Position numbers and translations under genes: made by a program. 64,000 bases of DNA, from the NCBI RefSeq assembly GCF_021462225.1, contig NC_061815.1, positions 49,539,873-49,603,872 on the forward strand. Reading direction: 5' to 3'. Source of the DNA: Girardinichthys multiradiatus. Taxonomy: Eukaryota; Chordata; Actinopteri; Cyprinodontiformes; Goodeidae. The stretch's first letter is position 1; every line of letters starts with the position of its first letter. The notes under the pieces are model-generated. The model was given only the letters and a program-made list of their open reading frames with translations. It was not told the origin of the DNA and did no database searches. Shown piece after piece: positions 24,068 to 35,154 of this stretch.

Positions 24068-24373
24068 TTTCTTTTGTCCATCGAGCCGGATCGCTAGAAA
24101 TCTGCCGCCCCGGAACCCAGCGGTGCGTGTGGGGTTCCAGTCTGCGCAGCCTTCAGAACGTCTGGAGAACAAAAACTCCTGCACAGTGAATTCTGTGTTG
24201 GTAACCGTCGAATCGACCGAGGGCCACCGAGGGTGGATCACCGAGGGTGGATCAACGCGTTCTGACAAACATTGTTAACGAACGCACAGGTGAGACGAAA
24301 CCAACTTGGTATATTAAAAGGAATACGCAAACCGGTATGCTTGGTGTTAGCGCTATATGAATACGCGAGCCGG
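24068..24373 (+). other. ERV primer-binding site and 5' leader
   Basis: TTGTCCATCGAGCCGGATC at about 24,075-24,093 resembles the complement of the tRNA-Tyr 3' end with a few mismatches. A CpG-rich leader follows, with a repeated GACCGAGGG/ CACCGAGGGTGGATCA motif at 24,217-24,253. No gag follows: the leader is cut at 24,374 by a LINE. This unit points in the opposite direction from the ERV coding pieces to its right. Confidence 0.65.
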
Positions 24374-25134
24374 TAGGGTAGGGTAGGGTAAGTTTATTTA
24401 TATAGCGCTTTTCAGCAACGAGACACTCAAAGCGCTGTACATGCAAGTACAATACAATCACAAAGCAAATAAACACATATACAGACACAGAAAAACAAAT
24501 CAAATGATAAAATCAAACAACAGAGGTAATTTAAAAAAGTAAAATAAAATAAAGAGAATAGAATGATGGACAAGAAAATGAAAGGAAAATTTGACTGAAA
24601 ACGCAACTAATCATGCCTAAATGGCCCAGTCAAAGGCCACTCTAAACAAATATGTTTTTAATCTTGATTTAAAGCAACTTAGGGTTTTGGCACTTTTACA
24701 GTTTTCTGGCAGTTTATTCCAGATTAGTGGAGCATAAGATCTAAAAGCTGTTTCTCATGTTTGGTTCTGGTTCTGGTTCTGCAGAGTAGATTTGAGCCAG
24801 AAGACGTGAGAGGTCTGGGTGGTTGATCCACTGACAACAAGTCTGTAATGTATTTTGGTGCTAAGCCATTCAGTGATTTATAGACTAAAAGAAGTATTTG
24901 TGTGCTAACTTTCAAACGCTCTTCCTTTGGTCCAAAGATTATTACTTCAGTTTTGTTTTGATTCAGCTGAAGAAAATTTAGGCCCATCCAAGCATTGATT
25001 TCTTCTAAGCATTTACCCAGCACTTGAATGGGTTCATGGTCACCTGGTGACATCGTAACGTATAGCTGTGTGTCGTCTGCATAGTTATGATAACTTACGT
25101 TGTTGTTTATTAAAATCTGAGTTAGGGGGAGCAT
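24374..25134 (-). pseudogene. L2-type LINE fragment with part of the reverse transcriptase
   Basis: On the minus strand the 5' end at 25,134 starts inside the reverse-transcriptase domain. The catalytic box NYADDTQLY is intact at about 25,055-25,082, followed by LQLNQNKTEVIIFGP. A deletion then joins this to a later segment, VYKSLNGLAPKYITDLLS (near 24,860). The 3' UTR and tail follow, ending in GCTATATAAA-type sequence and a (TACCC)n terminal repeat (plus strand TAGGGTAGGGTAGGG at 24,374-24,388). A dead fragment. Confidence 0.85.
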
Positions 25135-25312
25135 GGACAATGAAACTGAAACACCTGTCATTTTAGTGTGGGAGGTTTCATGGCTAAATTGGACCAACCT
25201 GGTAGCCAGTCTTCATTGATTGCACATTGCACCAGTAAGAGCAGAGTATGAAGGTTCAATTAGCAGGGTAAGAGCACAGTTTTGCTCAAAATATTGAAAT
25301 GCACACAACATT

Positions 25313-26460
25313 ATGGGTGACATACCAGAGTTCAAAAGAGGACAAATTGTTGGTGCACGTCTTGCTGGCGCATTTGTGACCAAGACAGCAAGTCTTTGTG
25401 ATGTATCAAGAGCCACGGTATCCAGGGTAATGTCAGCATACCACCAAGAAGGACGAACCACATCCAACAGGATTAAGTGTGGACGCAAGAGGAAGGAAGT
25501 AAGTAAGTAAAATTTTATTTATATAGCACCTCTCAAGACACAGATCACAAAGTGCTTCACAACACTAATACAAAGTACAATTGGAATAATATATTTATAA
25601 ATGTAGCTGTAAGCTGTCTGAAAGGGATGTTCGGGTGCTAACCCGGATTGTATCCAAAAAACATAAAACCACGGCTGCCCAAAACACAGCAGAATTAAAT
25701 GTGCACCTCAACTCTCCTGTTTCCACCAGAACTGTCCGTCGGGAGCTCCACAGGTTCAATATACACAGCCGGGCTGCTATAGCCAAACCTTTGGTCACTC
25801 ATGCCAATGCCAAACGTCGGTTTCAATGGTGCAAGGAGTGCAAATCTTGGGTTGTGGACAATGTGAAACATGTATTGTTCTCTGATGAGTCCACCTTTAC
25901 TGTTTTCCCCACATCCGGGAGAGTTACAGTGTGGAGAAGCCCCAAAGAAGCGTACCACCCAGACTGTTGCATGCCCAGAGTGAAGCATGGGGTTGGATCA
26001 GTGACGGTTTGGGCTGCCATATCATGGCATTCCCTTGGCCCAATACTTGTGCTAGATGGGCACGTCACTGCCAAGGACTACCGAACCATTCTTGAGGACC
26101 ATGTGCATCCAATGGTTCAAACATTGTATCCTGAAGGCGGTGCCGTGTATCAGGATGACAATGCACCAATACACAGCAAGACTGATGAAAGATTGGTTTG
26201 ATGAACATGAAAGTGAAGTTGAACATCTCCCATGGCCTGCACAGTCACCAGATCTAAATATTATTGAGCCACTTTGGGGTGTTTTGGAGGAGCGAGTCAG
26301 GAAACGTTTTCCTCCACCAGTATCATGTAGTGACCTGACCACTATCCTGCAAGAAGAATGGCTTAAAATCCCTCTGACCACTGTGCAGGACTTGTATATG
26401 TCATTCCCAAGACGAATTGATGCTGTATTGGCCGCAAAAGGAGGCCCTACACCATACTAA
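25313..26460 (+). pseudogene. Tc1-like transposase, broken
   Basis: It starts MGDIPEFKRG at 25,313, with the first helix-turn-helix up to about 25,495 (CGRKRK). An inserted repeat tail follows, and the frame resumes at about 25,611 (SERDVRVLTRIVSKKHKTTA in family terms). LFSDES is at about 25,877 and YQDDNAPIH at about 26,150. A 2-bp loss in the ACACAGC stretch at 26,172 shifts the frame; the remainder, including SPDLNIIEPLW and the end GGPTPY, is open in another frame to 26,460. At least two lesions, so inactive. Confidence 0.9.
25497..25610 (-). repeat. Short LINE/SINE 3' tail inserted in Tc1 copy 2
   Basis: (GTAA)n, then AATTTTATTTATATAGCACC and CAAAGTGCTTCACAA. This is the reverse complement of a fish LINE-type 3' terminus. 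It interrupts the transposase between AGGAAG and CTGTCTGAAAG, which are contiguous in copies 1 and 3. Confidence 0.75.
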
Positions 26461-26519
26461 TAAATTATTGTGGTCTAAAACCAGGTGTTTCAGTTTCATT
26501 GTCCAACCTCTGTATGAAT

Positions 26520-27660
26520 GTATAGTCTCCCTCAGTCTGCCAAGCTACTGCTCTGCACTTTCTATTACGCCAGTCATGTGGGTTTACACTAGATAGTCCA
26601 CGTGTTACTTCATCTACTGACATAGGATATACTGAAACTGGTAACAATAAAGTAATTAGAGCACAGAGTCCCGTTACTTTTGAAGGTAATCGATCAAGCA
26701 ACCTGTCGTCACCACACCACCACCAAATGTCTCCTCTAGAGACTGGTTTAAAATACTTATTTGCTTTTACAATTGTAGTACACCATACTGCAGTGAGATT
26801 CCCCAATTTATTGCCTCTCTCTGTCATATTTATACCTGTGTAGTTTCCAGTGGTGACCCGTTTATGGAATACTGATTTATCCTCATCTGCTGTAGTTACA
26901 GGAAAAGCTGAATCCCAGTGCTGACACATTTAATTAGGATTAGTTTGATTCATTACTTCCATCACACAGGGTTGTGGTATCACAGCTGGAATTATTTGTA
27001 ACAAAGGCCTGGGACCCAAACACACAACACAATCTCTTTTAGTCAGGTTAGCTGCTTGCTCTACCATCAATAACCAGTTATTATTTGTTCCTGATACTCC
27101 AGTAATAACCGGGAACTTAGTCATCTGTGGTTAAGTTTCCTAACATAATTTTTACTCTCTTTGCTGTAGCCTTAGGGGAGAGAGTCGTTTCAGTTTTTAC
27201 TTCACAAACAAAAAGGTCAAGGTTTGGGTCTGACCCTGAAACCCAAACCCACAGGAGAAAACCCCAACATTTTCCTCCTGATGAAACGTAGTCGGAAGGA
27301 AATAGAGAGTTATGAGTGAGGTTAATTGTTACCTGGATTGCATTATCAGCTTTATGGAGCTTAAACAACTTCTTTGATGACTAGCATAAACAGTGGTGCC
27401 CCTCTCTGGTGTCCAATTGTTTCCTTCATCAGCTACCATGATGGACCATGAGGTGTCTCTTCTGTCATTATAATCCTGTCCTTTCCTTCCTCGTTTGGTC
27501 AAGCTAATGAGTGGGATCAGCACCACAGCTATGGTTTTAGATTTCACGCACACTTGAATACCATAAGTATAAGAAGTTTGTTTAGTGCACATAGTTAGGT
27601 TATCTTGCCTTCCTTGATTTAACGCTACTTGTTTCATATGACTCATAACAGATGTTGTTA
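26520..27660 (-). pseudogene. env: ERV env, surface subunit part, truncated
   Basis: Open blocks on the minus strand carry several N-x-T/S sites and cysteines. A CVVC motif near 27,020 sits where gamma-type surface proteins have the CxxC that links them to the transmembrane subunit. The block nearest the break contains GDIWWWCGDDRLLDRLP. A stop separates the two largest blocks (around 26,930) and there are further frame breaks near 27,330. The transmembrane subunit and fusion region are absent because the sequence ends at the Tc1-like insertion. Assignment as env is by position after integrase and by these motifs. Confidence 0.7.
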
Positions 27661-27929
27661 TATTCTAATTCATCTTGACTGGTTCCCAGAAGTACCAGAA
27701 AAATAAGAAAATCAATATGAGAAAAAATATAAATACCCAGCAACGGAAAGCATTGTTCATCCATCTAAAAGTCATTTTGGCTGAAATTTTAACTCCTCTA
27801 AATGGTTCCAGTGTCTTAATTTTCTTCACTAACTTTCGGATCTCTCCAGCCTCTAAATGTCTGGGTCCACCCTATTATCAGTCTGTAAATCACTTCCCCT
27901 GGCGGAGCTTTCAACTGAAATGATCTTTT

Positions 27930-28560
27930 TACAATGTGTAAGGTGAATCCAGGTTGATCTCTCAGCTATTTTTACTGCTGTAGGAGTGGTTAATAATACC
28001 TAATATGGGTCCTCCCACTTAGGTGAATACCAAAGCTTCTTCTTTACACTCCTTATTAACACCCAGTCTCCTGGTTCCACTAGTTGGTTTTCCTGCTGAG
28101 AAATAGAACATTCCTCATTAGTTTGAATTTGTTTCTGTTGGTTTTTAACATACTCCTCATATAATCAGCTAGGTTGGCTTCTTCATCTAACTCCCACGGA
28201 TTTTTAAACTGTGGTAATCTGTATGGTCTTCCAAATAACGTTTCATAGGGTGTTAACCCCGAGGTGCTTGTAATGTTTAGTTGGAAATAGTTCTATCCAT
28301 TTAGAAAATGCATCAATAATGACTAAACAGAACCTTTTCCCTTCACTGTGGTTTAACTCAATAAAATCCATATGAATTGTTTGGAAAGGGGTATTTAGGT
28401 TTTGGAAATTGTTCCCTTCGTGGTCTTAAATACCCTTGTGGATAACGTTTTACACATGTTAAACATGTTCTACAAAAAAAAATTTAATAAGAATTAAGAA
28501 TTAAATCCATATGTTATATAATAATAATATATCTGTCCTACCATACCCCCTGTTGAGACA
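27930..28560 (-). pseudogene. pol: ERV integrase, fragmentary
   Basis: On the minus strand CLTCVK (the Cys pair of the HHCC zinc site) lies near 28,460. IHMDFIELNHSEGKRF and IDAFSKWIELFPT follow, holding the first catalytic Asp region. The sequence then jumps to a PYE-like LFGRP segment, so the middle of the core with the second Asp is missing. A C-terminal segment with GDWVL and a WIHL-like end reaches about 27,930. Several frame changes. Confidence 0.7.
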
Positions 28561-28644
28561 TTGTGAAACACGATGGCTCAATATTGCTGCCTATTTATAA
28601 ACGTTCTTTGGTAGGACAGGTTTATTATCTGGTCAAATATAGAT

Positions 28645-29118
28645 TTAATCTTTTAATGCAGCTTCATGTTTTTTCCACATTGCTATCTCCTGTGGTGGAC
28701 TTTGTTGTAGCATTTCTTTTAACACTGTATCTTTCATCACTACTGCATATCCTGTTTGTGTCTTCCCTCTCTCATCTTTTTTGGAGAAATCATTCACATA
28801 AACTATTTTGTGATCCTGCAAATCATTTCTAGTTTTTGCTTGTTTTTCTGCTAATTCTTGACAATCATGTTGAATTCCATCTTCAGGTGTGGGTAACAAT
28901 GTTGCTGAGTTTAAAGTGGTGCACCTTTCTATAGTTAAGTGTGGTTGTGACAGTAAGGTTGACATGCAGGACAAATGTCTAGCAGGTGATAGAAAGGTCA
29001 TATTCGTCTGCAGTAATAATGCTGAAACTGCATGGGGAACTCTTAAGGTTAAAGGGTGAAATAACACTATTGTAGCACTAACTTCAACTGCCATTGAGGC
29101 TGCAATTACAGCTCTCAC
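28645..29118 (-). pseudogene. pol: ERV connection and RNase H region, degenerate
   Basis: Open for 157 codons. The N-terminal half holds the tether segment between reverse transcriptase and RNase H (SATIVLFHPLTLRVPHAVSA). At about residue 112 the RNase H entry, normally VDGS, reads VNDFS, so the first catalytic Asp is lost. The segment then jumps past the rest of RNase H. It resembles the same region of the 38-45-kb ERV, which keeps FVDGSASKDE. Confidence 0.75.
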
Positions 29119-29143
29119 ACAATATGGTTGCGCACACGCAACA

Positions 29144-29419
29144 CTATCTAGTTTTGAAGAAAACTAGGCTATTGGTTTTCATTTTATCTCCATGTTGTTG
29201 AACCAGAACTGAAGTCATAAAACGTCCTTTGCAATCTAGCATCTGAACAAACGGTTTACTATAATCTGGTAATGCTAAAGCAGTACTGGAAACTAGAACT
29301 TGTTTTATGTTGGTAAATGCTTCTTCAGCTTCCACACTCCATTTCAGTTCAGACGTCATTTTCAGCTCTTCCTCATACATCAGTAGGGTCTTTTGACCAT
29401 AACTTATCAGGGACTTCAC
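29144..29419 (-). pseudogene. pol: ERV reverse transcriptase thumb/connection fragment
   Basis: The minus-strand frame contains LKWSVEAEEAFTNIKQVL and ALALPDYSKPFVQMLDCKG. These match the general 'W..EAE.AF..LK..L...P.L..PD...PF' pattern of the connection region after the palm. The fingers and palm, with the catalytic Y-x-D-D box, are missing from this ERV. Confidence 0.75.
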
Positions 29420-29746
29420 TCAAGAACTGTTCCTCCTGTTCAGTAAGGAATATTTCTCAATGTTGCTTTGTATGCAAACGTATCCCTTCCTGCACTGTCA
29501 CTGTCCAGAATAATGGCTTCCTAATTAATCCTGTGGATGCACTGATTTCTGTATTCATTGTTGTTGCAAACCAGTCTGTGGCATCTTTTCCCCTCTGCAC
29601 TATTCTTCCCATATCCTGCCACTTGAGTTTTTTATCCTTGAATAAAGATATGTGTGGAGGTGTCCACATGTTGCAGAGCTTCCTAGTGTCTTCTGCTAAC
29701 ATTACTTCAGCAACTGACGTACTCTTCCCATCTGTATAAACATAAG
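29420..29746 (-). pseudogene. ERV pol/protease linker fragment
   Basis: Open minus-strand frame of 81 codons (29,457-29,702), including MWTPPHISLFKDKKLKWQDM. It sits between the protease block and the reverse-transcriptase fragment. No domain recognised. Probably gag-pol-derived sequence displaced by rearrangement. Confidence 0.4.
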
Positions 29747-30310
29747 TTACCAGACTTTGGTAGTGGTTACTTTAGTTAATGCTTCTCCATAAGTTTTATC
29801 TGGTCCAGGAGTATTTTTATACCACATGGTAATATGTAGATCATCTGGTGTCATCTGATCTTGTAGTCGAGTAATGACATTTCTTCCTTCTGTTAATAAA
29901 GCTGTCCCTACGTCTAGGGGTGGCTTATTTGGAACATCCAGTGAATAGTGGTAATAAGGTGGTCTCACTCCTTTTAACATGAAATAATCTCCTTGGCTGA
30001 GTTCTGCTTTTCTCTTTACTACAATATGTTCTTCTGAGGTTGGAATCAATGCTAACCCCAGATGTAGTAATCCATCTCGTCCGAATAGATTCACCGGACA
30101 CTCAGGGAACATTAGAATAGATAGCTGACATGACTGTCCATTGGGATCTCTTATCCAAACTGGTTCAGACTCACAGACTTGTGTCAATTTCCCACTAGCT
30201 GACCTTACTTTTATTTGCTGATCACTAAGTCTGGAATTTGGGATTGTTTCTCTACAGGTGGTCCTGCATGCTCTGGTATCACAAAGAAAAGTAATTGATT
30301 TTCCATTCAA
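29747..30310 (-). pseudogene. pro: ERV aspartic protease with altered active site
   Basis: Retroviral-type protease that would process gag-pol. The open frame starts with a substrate-flap-type N-terminus, and the active-site loop reads FLCDTRACRTTC: the Gly of the Asp-Thr-Gly triad is Arg (AGA), compatible with one G-to-A change. Later CPVNLFGRDGL fits the conserved C-terminal G-R-D/N element of the family. The frame continues about 90 residues beyond that and stops at 29,747. Inactive as written. Confidence 0.8.
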
Positions 30311-30454
30311 CAGTAAGGTAACTTCAGGTTTTATGCTATCTAGGGAGAGAAGGTCCTAGAAATTTAGGAGGACATCCTGCCCCTGTGTTTCTGGTTTTTT
30401 GTTTTTATCGGTGTCTGAGGTACTAGGAACAATTTCACTTGTTTTCTGTCCTAG

Positions 30455-31075
30455 TCATGCTGAATCATTATTTCTCCTCTCAGGACAGTCTCTGATCAGA
30501 TGTCCTTCTTTTCCACAACACCAACACCCTGAGGTGTATTGTCTGTAATTTCCTCTGCCTACTCTTCCTCTCTGACCCCTGCAATTTTGTCCTCTGCCTC
30601 TAAATCTTCCTCTTCCTCTGTTGTTCTGATAATAAATCTGTTCTTCTTCTTCTTCTTGCTGAAAAAAGGTGTTGACTATCTTTTTTTGTTTTTTATCCTT
30701 CATTACTCTTTCTGCATGGAGGGCATGATTTACATAGTCTTCTAGATTTGCTGTGGGGAACCCTATAAAATGTCTCCTTACCCAGGTATTAATTGCATCC
30801 CTGGAACCAGCATGTAGTGCATTTTTAACTGCTGTCAATAAGCTCCCTGCTCGTTTTCATCTTCTTGTAGACCACTATGTATTTTAAACACTTTTATCAG
30901 TCTAATCCTATATTCTTCAAAAGGTTCTTCCTCTTTTGTTTCACTCTGGCTATTTCTGCGTAGTCAGCTCTGCGTCTGTATCTAACTGTAAGCCTATCGA
31001 TTAATCCCCTCATTCTGTTTGTTCTGTTGTTAAAATGAGTAAAATATTTTCTAAGGTTACACAGAAAAAAACCAT
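30455..31075 (-). pseudogene. gag: ERV gag, capsid end and nucleocapsid
   Basis: The minus-strand frame 30,455-30,838 ends in a nucleocapsid with a Gly/Arg-rich stretch (GRGRFRGRGQ...) and one CCHC zinc knuckle, CWCCGKEGHLIRDC (30,485-30,526). To its right, out of frame, 30,840-31,070 retains capsid-like sequence (RYRRRADYAEIARVKQ). Matrix and most of capsid are not recognisable. The zinc knuckle itself is intact. Confidence 0.85.
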
Positions 31076-31080
31076 GTCAT

Positions 31081-32032
31081 GCCATGAACCTCCGTGACAA
31101 ACTGTATCAACATCCTCCAGCGTCTCAAAACAATAATAATAAAAAATAAGCACAAATAAAACATACATGAGGTACAGCCATGGTGGGGATGGATTTATTC
31201 ACCAAAGGGACTCATTTTAGCCCATCTTATCCTGTCAAACCTCATCAGATCTTTGGTACAAAACAAAAACTTTCCACCTACTCTTTTTACTCCCCTTCTT
31301 CTGTCCTGCTGTTCTACTTTGCAAGTCCATTAAAAATTACTTCTTAGCCCTCTGACCTTTTCTGCTTTCCACAAAAACGTTCATTCTTATCTCCTGCATC
31401 ACATCTCTCTCTTTTTAGTTACTTTTAACTAATAATCTACATCCTCATAACCTTTTTTGTCCATTTTTCTTAAATCACGTGTACTTTTAATGTACTTTTA
31501 ATTATTGCATCCTAAAGATTAACACATTTTTTTGAGTTTAAATGACCATCATAATTATATGTGGTTATCCATTTATCTAAATATTTTAATTTTAATATTT
31601 TAATTTGATCCTGTGCTTCCATAAATTTCCAATCTTTACATTATTATTAATTTTAGTTTATTTTTACTCACCCCTTTTCCCATTTCTTTTTATTTAAATT
31701 TGGTCCAGTATCTCAATACCTAGGGTATTCTAAATGCTGGATTATTCTGCTCAGTAGGGTCACAGAAAAATCTCCATATGCGGTGGAAACAGGTGCTCAA
31801 TTTTGACAGTGATATTAAAGGTTGTAAACACTTATTTACAAATTCTGTTGTTTTCTGAATTTCTAAATAATTCTAAACCTTTTTTCACTTTGTCATAGAA
31901 ATGTAGAATTTATAAAGTGTGGAAAAAGTTTAGATTTTCTGCACACATTGTACATTGTATTCTGTTTTCCTTCGGTTTTAGGCTGCTTTCTCAAATATCT
32001 TCATAGCAGTCCTTGTGTTAAAAAAAGCACAC
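31081..32032. other. AT-rich, no gene recognised
   Basis: This should hold the upstream gag, leader and 5' LTR of the ERV if it were complete, but I find no primer-binding site or LTR edge. At 31,860-31,960 a fragment with CACTTTGTCATAGAAATG and GTGGAAAAAGTTTAG resembles a Tc1-like terminus. Confidence 0.4.
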
Positions 32033-32150
32033 AGGGGGTGCTGGTGGCTCAGTTGGTAGAGCGCACACATCATGTATAGAGGCTATAGTCAATTCTTGCC
32101 CATTTGCTGCATGTCTTACCCTTCTCTCTACACCTTCTTTCCTGACTAAT
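32033..32150 (+). repeat. tRNA-derived SINE-like repeat
   Basis: TGGCTCAGTTGG at 32,044-32,055 is a perfect tRNA A-box promoter, followed by TAGAGCGC and a TTTGCTGCATGTCTTACCCT tail segment (32,103-32,122) seen in fish tRNA-like SINEs. The B box is decayed. Confidence 0.6.
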
Positions 32151-33026
32151 TACAGCAAACTAAACGCCACTAGTGCAGCAGCAGAGCTCCTCAGGAGAGA
32201 GAACTCACACACACACACAGCCAGGGTCTGTTGGCCATGACATCTGAAAGCTTCTTTCAGCAAAATACTTTTATTACAGCTGGTAAATGTATAGTTTTAT
32301 TTTTTTTATTCCAGAAAGCTTCCTCCTAGTAAAGAAAAAAATTTATTTGAACCTTGAGACACTTTGTCACCAGCAGACTGTCAGAAAAGACAAAAATTGT
32401 TCACGTCTTTGGCTAAATACATAAAAAATAACAAAACTAAAACGGTTAAACAGACAAAACACTGAATTGAAAACAGAGCTATTACAGAAAATGTAAAACA
32501 GATTATTGGATTTCCCCTGTTTCTTAATACCTCTTAAACCCAATCCCCCTTCCCAGAAATGGGGGGAAGCTCCAGATTCTTTTTTTTTTGTGTGTTTATT
32601 GCTCAAACTTCCCTTACTTAAACATAGATATGTGTGGTATCCTCTCAAACATCAGGATCTTGGCCAAAACTGATATAAACCATTTCTACAAACACCAAAC
32701 ATAGTTAAAACTACAAGCATTTGAATTAGAAAAAGGCAGGAAGTAAGTACACTCAAAATGGATTCACCGGGAATCTCGGCCTCTGCTTCCTGATTGGTGA
32801 GATTGATGTGAAAAACGTTTAGATAACTTTATTCTACTGGCTCTAAGGATGAAAAGGAGGGGTCATTTGTACAATTCGGCCAATCCAAACTTGAGTTATT
32901 GGCATGCGTATTGCAGGTTGTTAGTATAAACACTGAGCAGGCTGCATCGCAAGGCCCAGTCGCTACAGCTGCTTTGCACCGGACCTTCCTACCTCTGGCT
33001 GTTTATGTGCTGTGGTTTGAACCACA
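32151..33026. other. No gene recognised; upstream region of the piggyBac-like gene
   Basis: It holds a short CA run (32,207-32,219) and a poly-T tract (32,580). The last 150 bases before the ATG at 33,027 lack a TATA box I would trust. No terminal inverted repeat of the transposon was found here. Confidence 0.4.
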
Positions 33027-34992
33027 ATGGCTTCCCGCACAAAGTTCTACACCATTGCTGAAGCTTTGGACCTAATTACAGTGGACTGCGGTACTGAAGT
33101 CTGTGCAGAGGATTCCTCATCTGAAGACCTTATTTATCCCGACAAAGTCAATGACGAGCTGGATTATGCAGTTCCGCTGCTTCAAAGGTATGTCATTTTA
33201 AGTTTATTGTGAAATACTTTTAAAGATTGATTTTCTTTTTACACTAGTGCTTCGTGATGTCTCGTAATAAATGGATTTGTAAGCCACACAGTGGAAGATA
33301 GCACTGAAATGTTTGCATCTGTAAGTAGCCCCTACACACCGACCTGCCCGGTAAACAAAGGAGCTGTCTAGTTTTATATTGCTGTTTTTTGTTTTTTTTT
33401 TTCCTTTTTCAGCATCGAGTGTGTTGTGAAAACACACATTCATTCCTAATTGTTAATGTTGTGATTTTGAATCTGAGAATATTATTTAATATTTAATACT
33501 AATATTCTAATATTTTATTAAATGATATTTCGGTCTGTTAAGGGTTGTCCTGTGAATACCATCCCAGTAAGGCGATGGTATTAGGACAAAATAGAAAGGT
33601 GTGAGACGAGCTCTGACATTATTGAACAGCATAAACTCTGCACATATATGGAATAAATTCACACAATTTCTTAAAATACAAGAATTTATTAACAAAAATA
33701 AGTCAACTCAAAGTCAAACATATTTCAATCAATAAACTCTTTACTTTGCTAAAACAATCCAACTAAACTACCAAGCAGAATGAAAGAATAATGAAGACTA
33801 ATGGACTATGTACAATATAAACAAGTTGATTAAAGATGATTGAAATTATGACCAAAAGAGTGATGCAACATTACCATGCAATGTTTATGTTTGAGAACCA
33901 AGGATTATCTTGAAGAATCTGGAAATGAAGTTAAGTTAGTTTTGGAACCAACTTAGAAAATAATCAGCATACCTTTAGAAAAACATTCACAATACAAGAT
34001 CAGATAAAATATTATTTTATTAAAATAAAACAAAAAAGCTGATAGCTTCGCACCAGAATCAAACACACACCTTTAAAAATACCGTTAATAAAAGGGTTAA
34101 AATGCATGAGCGCGGACAGCGCGTTATGGCAGATCTTCTGTGTTTAAAATCACCCTTTAAATAAAGTTTGTCTTAACTTTAAAAACACACACGCAGATAT
34201 TCTGCTAGCACCAAGATAGCAGAGTTCAACACAAACAAACCAAACTTCATAAAATGAAAAACGTTTAGATCATTTCATTCTAAATCTTTCTCTGCCCAAA
34301 CACCTAACCTCACGTAGTAAGGAAACGTTGTCCAGGCCGGCGAAGTTTGAATAAAAGGTCCACAGTCAACAAAAGGTTAGCTTCCAGCTAACCTCCGGAG
34401 CAGTGGCTTGGTGGCCTGTTCTGTCCGCTGACCACACTGCACGTTACCATGGTGATGCGGTCTCTGCTGTCTTCCTTCCAGACTGGGAGACCGTGTATCT
34501 GCAGAGACTTCTCTGGAACACCGTTTGCTTCTGCAGGCCTCAGAGAGAAAGTAAGCAATGCTTATACCTTAATTTACCCCTTTTATGAATGAATACCGGA
34601 TTCTTTCAACAGTAATTCATCAGTACTTAACTTTGCATATGATCGCGTGATCTTATGACGCCCTTGGATCCAGTTTGAAGAGTTCATGTCTTTTGCCAGC
34701 AAAGAGACATTAGCGCACTTGTCTCCTCCTATCCCAATGATCACCGGCGTGGAAGAGGCAGGATGTAGCAAGAGCGGTGCTTTTATTTGGACAGTGGCGT
34801 CACAGGAAGTCCGTAGTTACCCCGTTTCCTTGCTGTGCCGGAAGTAGGTTAATGCAGTTTATTGTGAAAGTTCCAGGAAAGTTTGTACTGGCCTTTCACG
34901 TTGTAACCATGGCTGTGGTCCCAACATTAATAAATGTACATTATTTTATTTTTAGTGATGAAGATGATGATGACCATGATTATGAGGCCTAA
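33027..34992 (+). pseudogene. piggyBac-type transposase, 5' exons
   Basis: An ATG at 33,027 opens 53 codons of acidic sequence (AEALDLITVDCGTEVC, EDSSSEDLIYPD) ending at a textbook donor, CAAAG|GTATGT (33,187/33,188). A matching acceptor, TTATTTTTAG, is at 34,946-34,955, and the following phase-compatible segment reads DEDDDDHDYEA before a stop at 34,990. The acidic N-terminus fits piggyBac-derived (PGBD) proteins. The apparent intron contains the CpG-bearing segment 33,540-34,850, which may be an inserted element. Whether the stop is a frameshift or the end of use cannot be told from one copy. Confidence 0.5.
33546..33588. other. Imperfect palindrome, 15-bp arms
   Basis: TGTCCT(GTG)AATACCATC and GATGGTATTAGGACA pair fully apart from a 3-base bulge, across a loop of about ten bases. 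It lies inside the apparent piggyBac intron, right after a GTTAAGGGT step. Confidence 0.8.
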
Positions 34993-35154
34993 CACCAGTC
35001 CCCAGTCATCTCACACCAGAGCTATGCGGCCTACCTCATGTCAACCTGTCCTGGAGCAGACTGCAACGTTTGTCATCGCTTAAATTTTTTGTAAAGTAAC
35101 TTAGGATTTATTGTTGGATAAGTATTGAATAAGTACTTTTCATTTTAGCTTTGT

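Larger units (their letters stand above)
25135..26512 (+). mobile_element. Tc1-like transposon, copy 2
   Basis: Same family as copy 1. The right end is GTTTCATTGTCCAACCTCTG, followed by TA at 26,513-26,514. The left end lacks its first eight or so bases and starts at GGACAATGAAACTG, joined directly to LINE sequence. A LINE/SINE tail is inserted inside the transposase at about 25,497-25,610. The left flank is LINE and the right flank is retroviral env, so the insertion site was rearranged. Confidence 0.92.
26514..31080 (-). mobile_element. Endogenous retrovirus, minus strand, no LTRs found
   Basis: Reading right to left, the order is gag capsid end and zinc knuckle, protease, a small part of reverse transcriptase, RNase H region, integrase pieces and env surface part. 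That order matches gammaretrovirus/epsilonretrovirus-like ERVs of fish. Its env end is cut by Tc1 copy 2 at 26,512. No LTR or primer-binding site was found to the right of 31,080. Many stops and deletions occur throughout. It resembles the 38-45-kb ERV in gene order and in RNase H sequence, but it is not a duplicate of it. Confidence 0.85.

Noticed and set aside
24374..24390. TAGGG repeats as an internal telomere tract
   Set aside because: Only three to four TAGGG units (not TTAGGG), placed exactly at the 3' terminus of a minus-strand LINE, so they are its terminal repeat.
32044..32055. A functional tRNA gene
   Set aside because: Only the A-box region matches; there is no acceptor stem, anticodon arm or B box. 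It is a SINE head.
33540..34850. Solo LTR inside the piggyBac intron
   Set aside because: CpG content and an AATAAA-type stretch suggest it, but no TG...CA edges or target duplication could be fixed.
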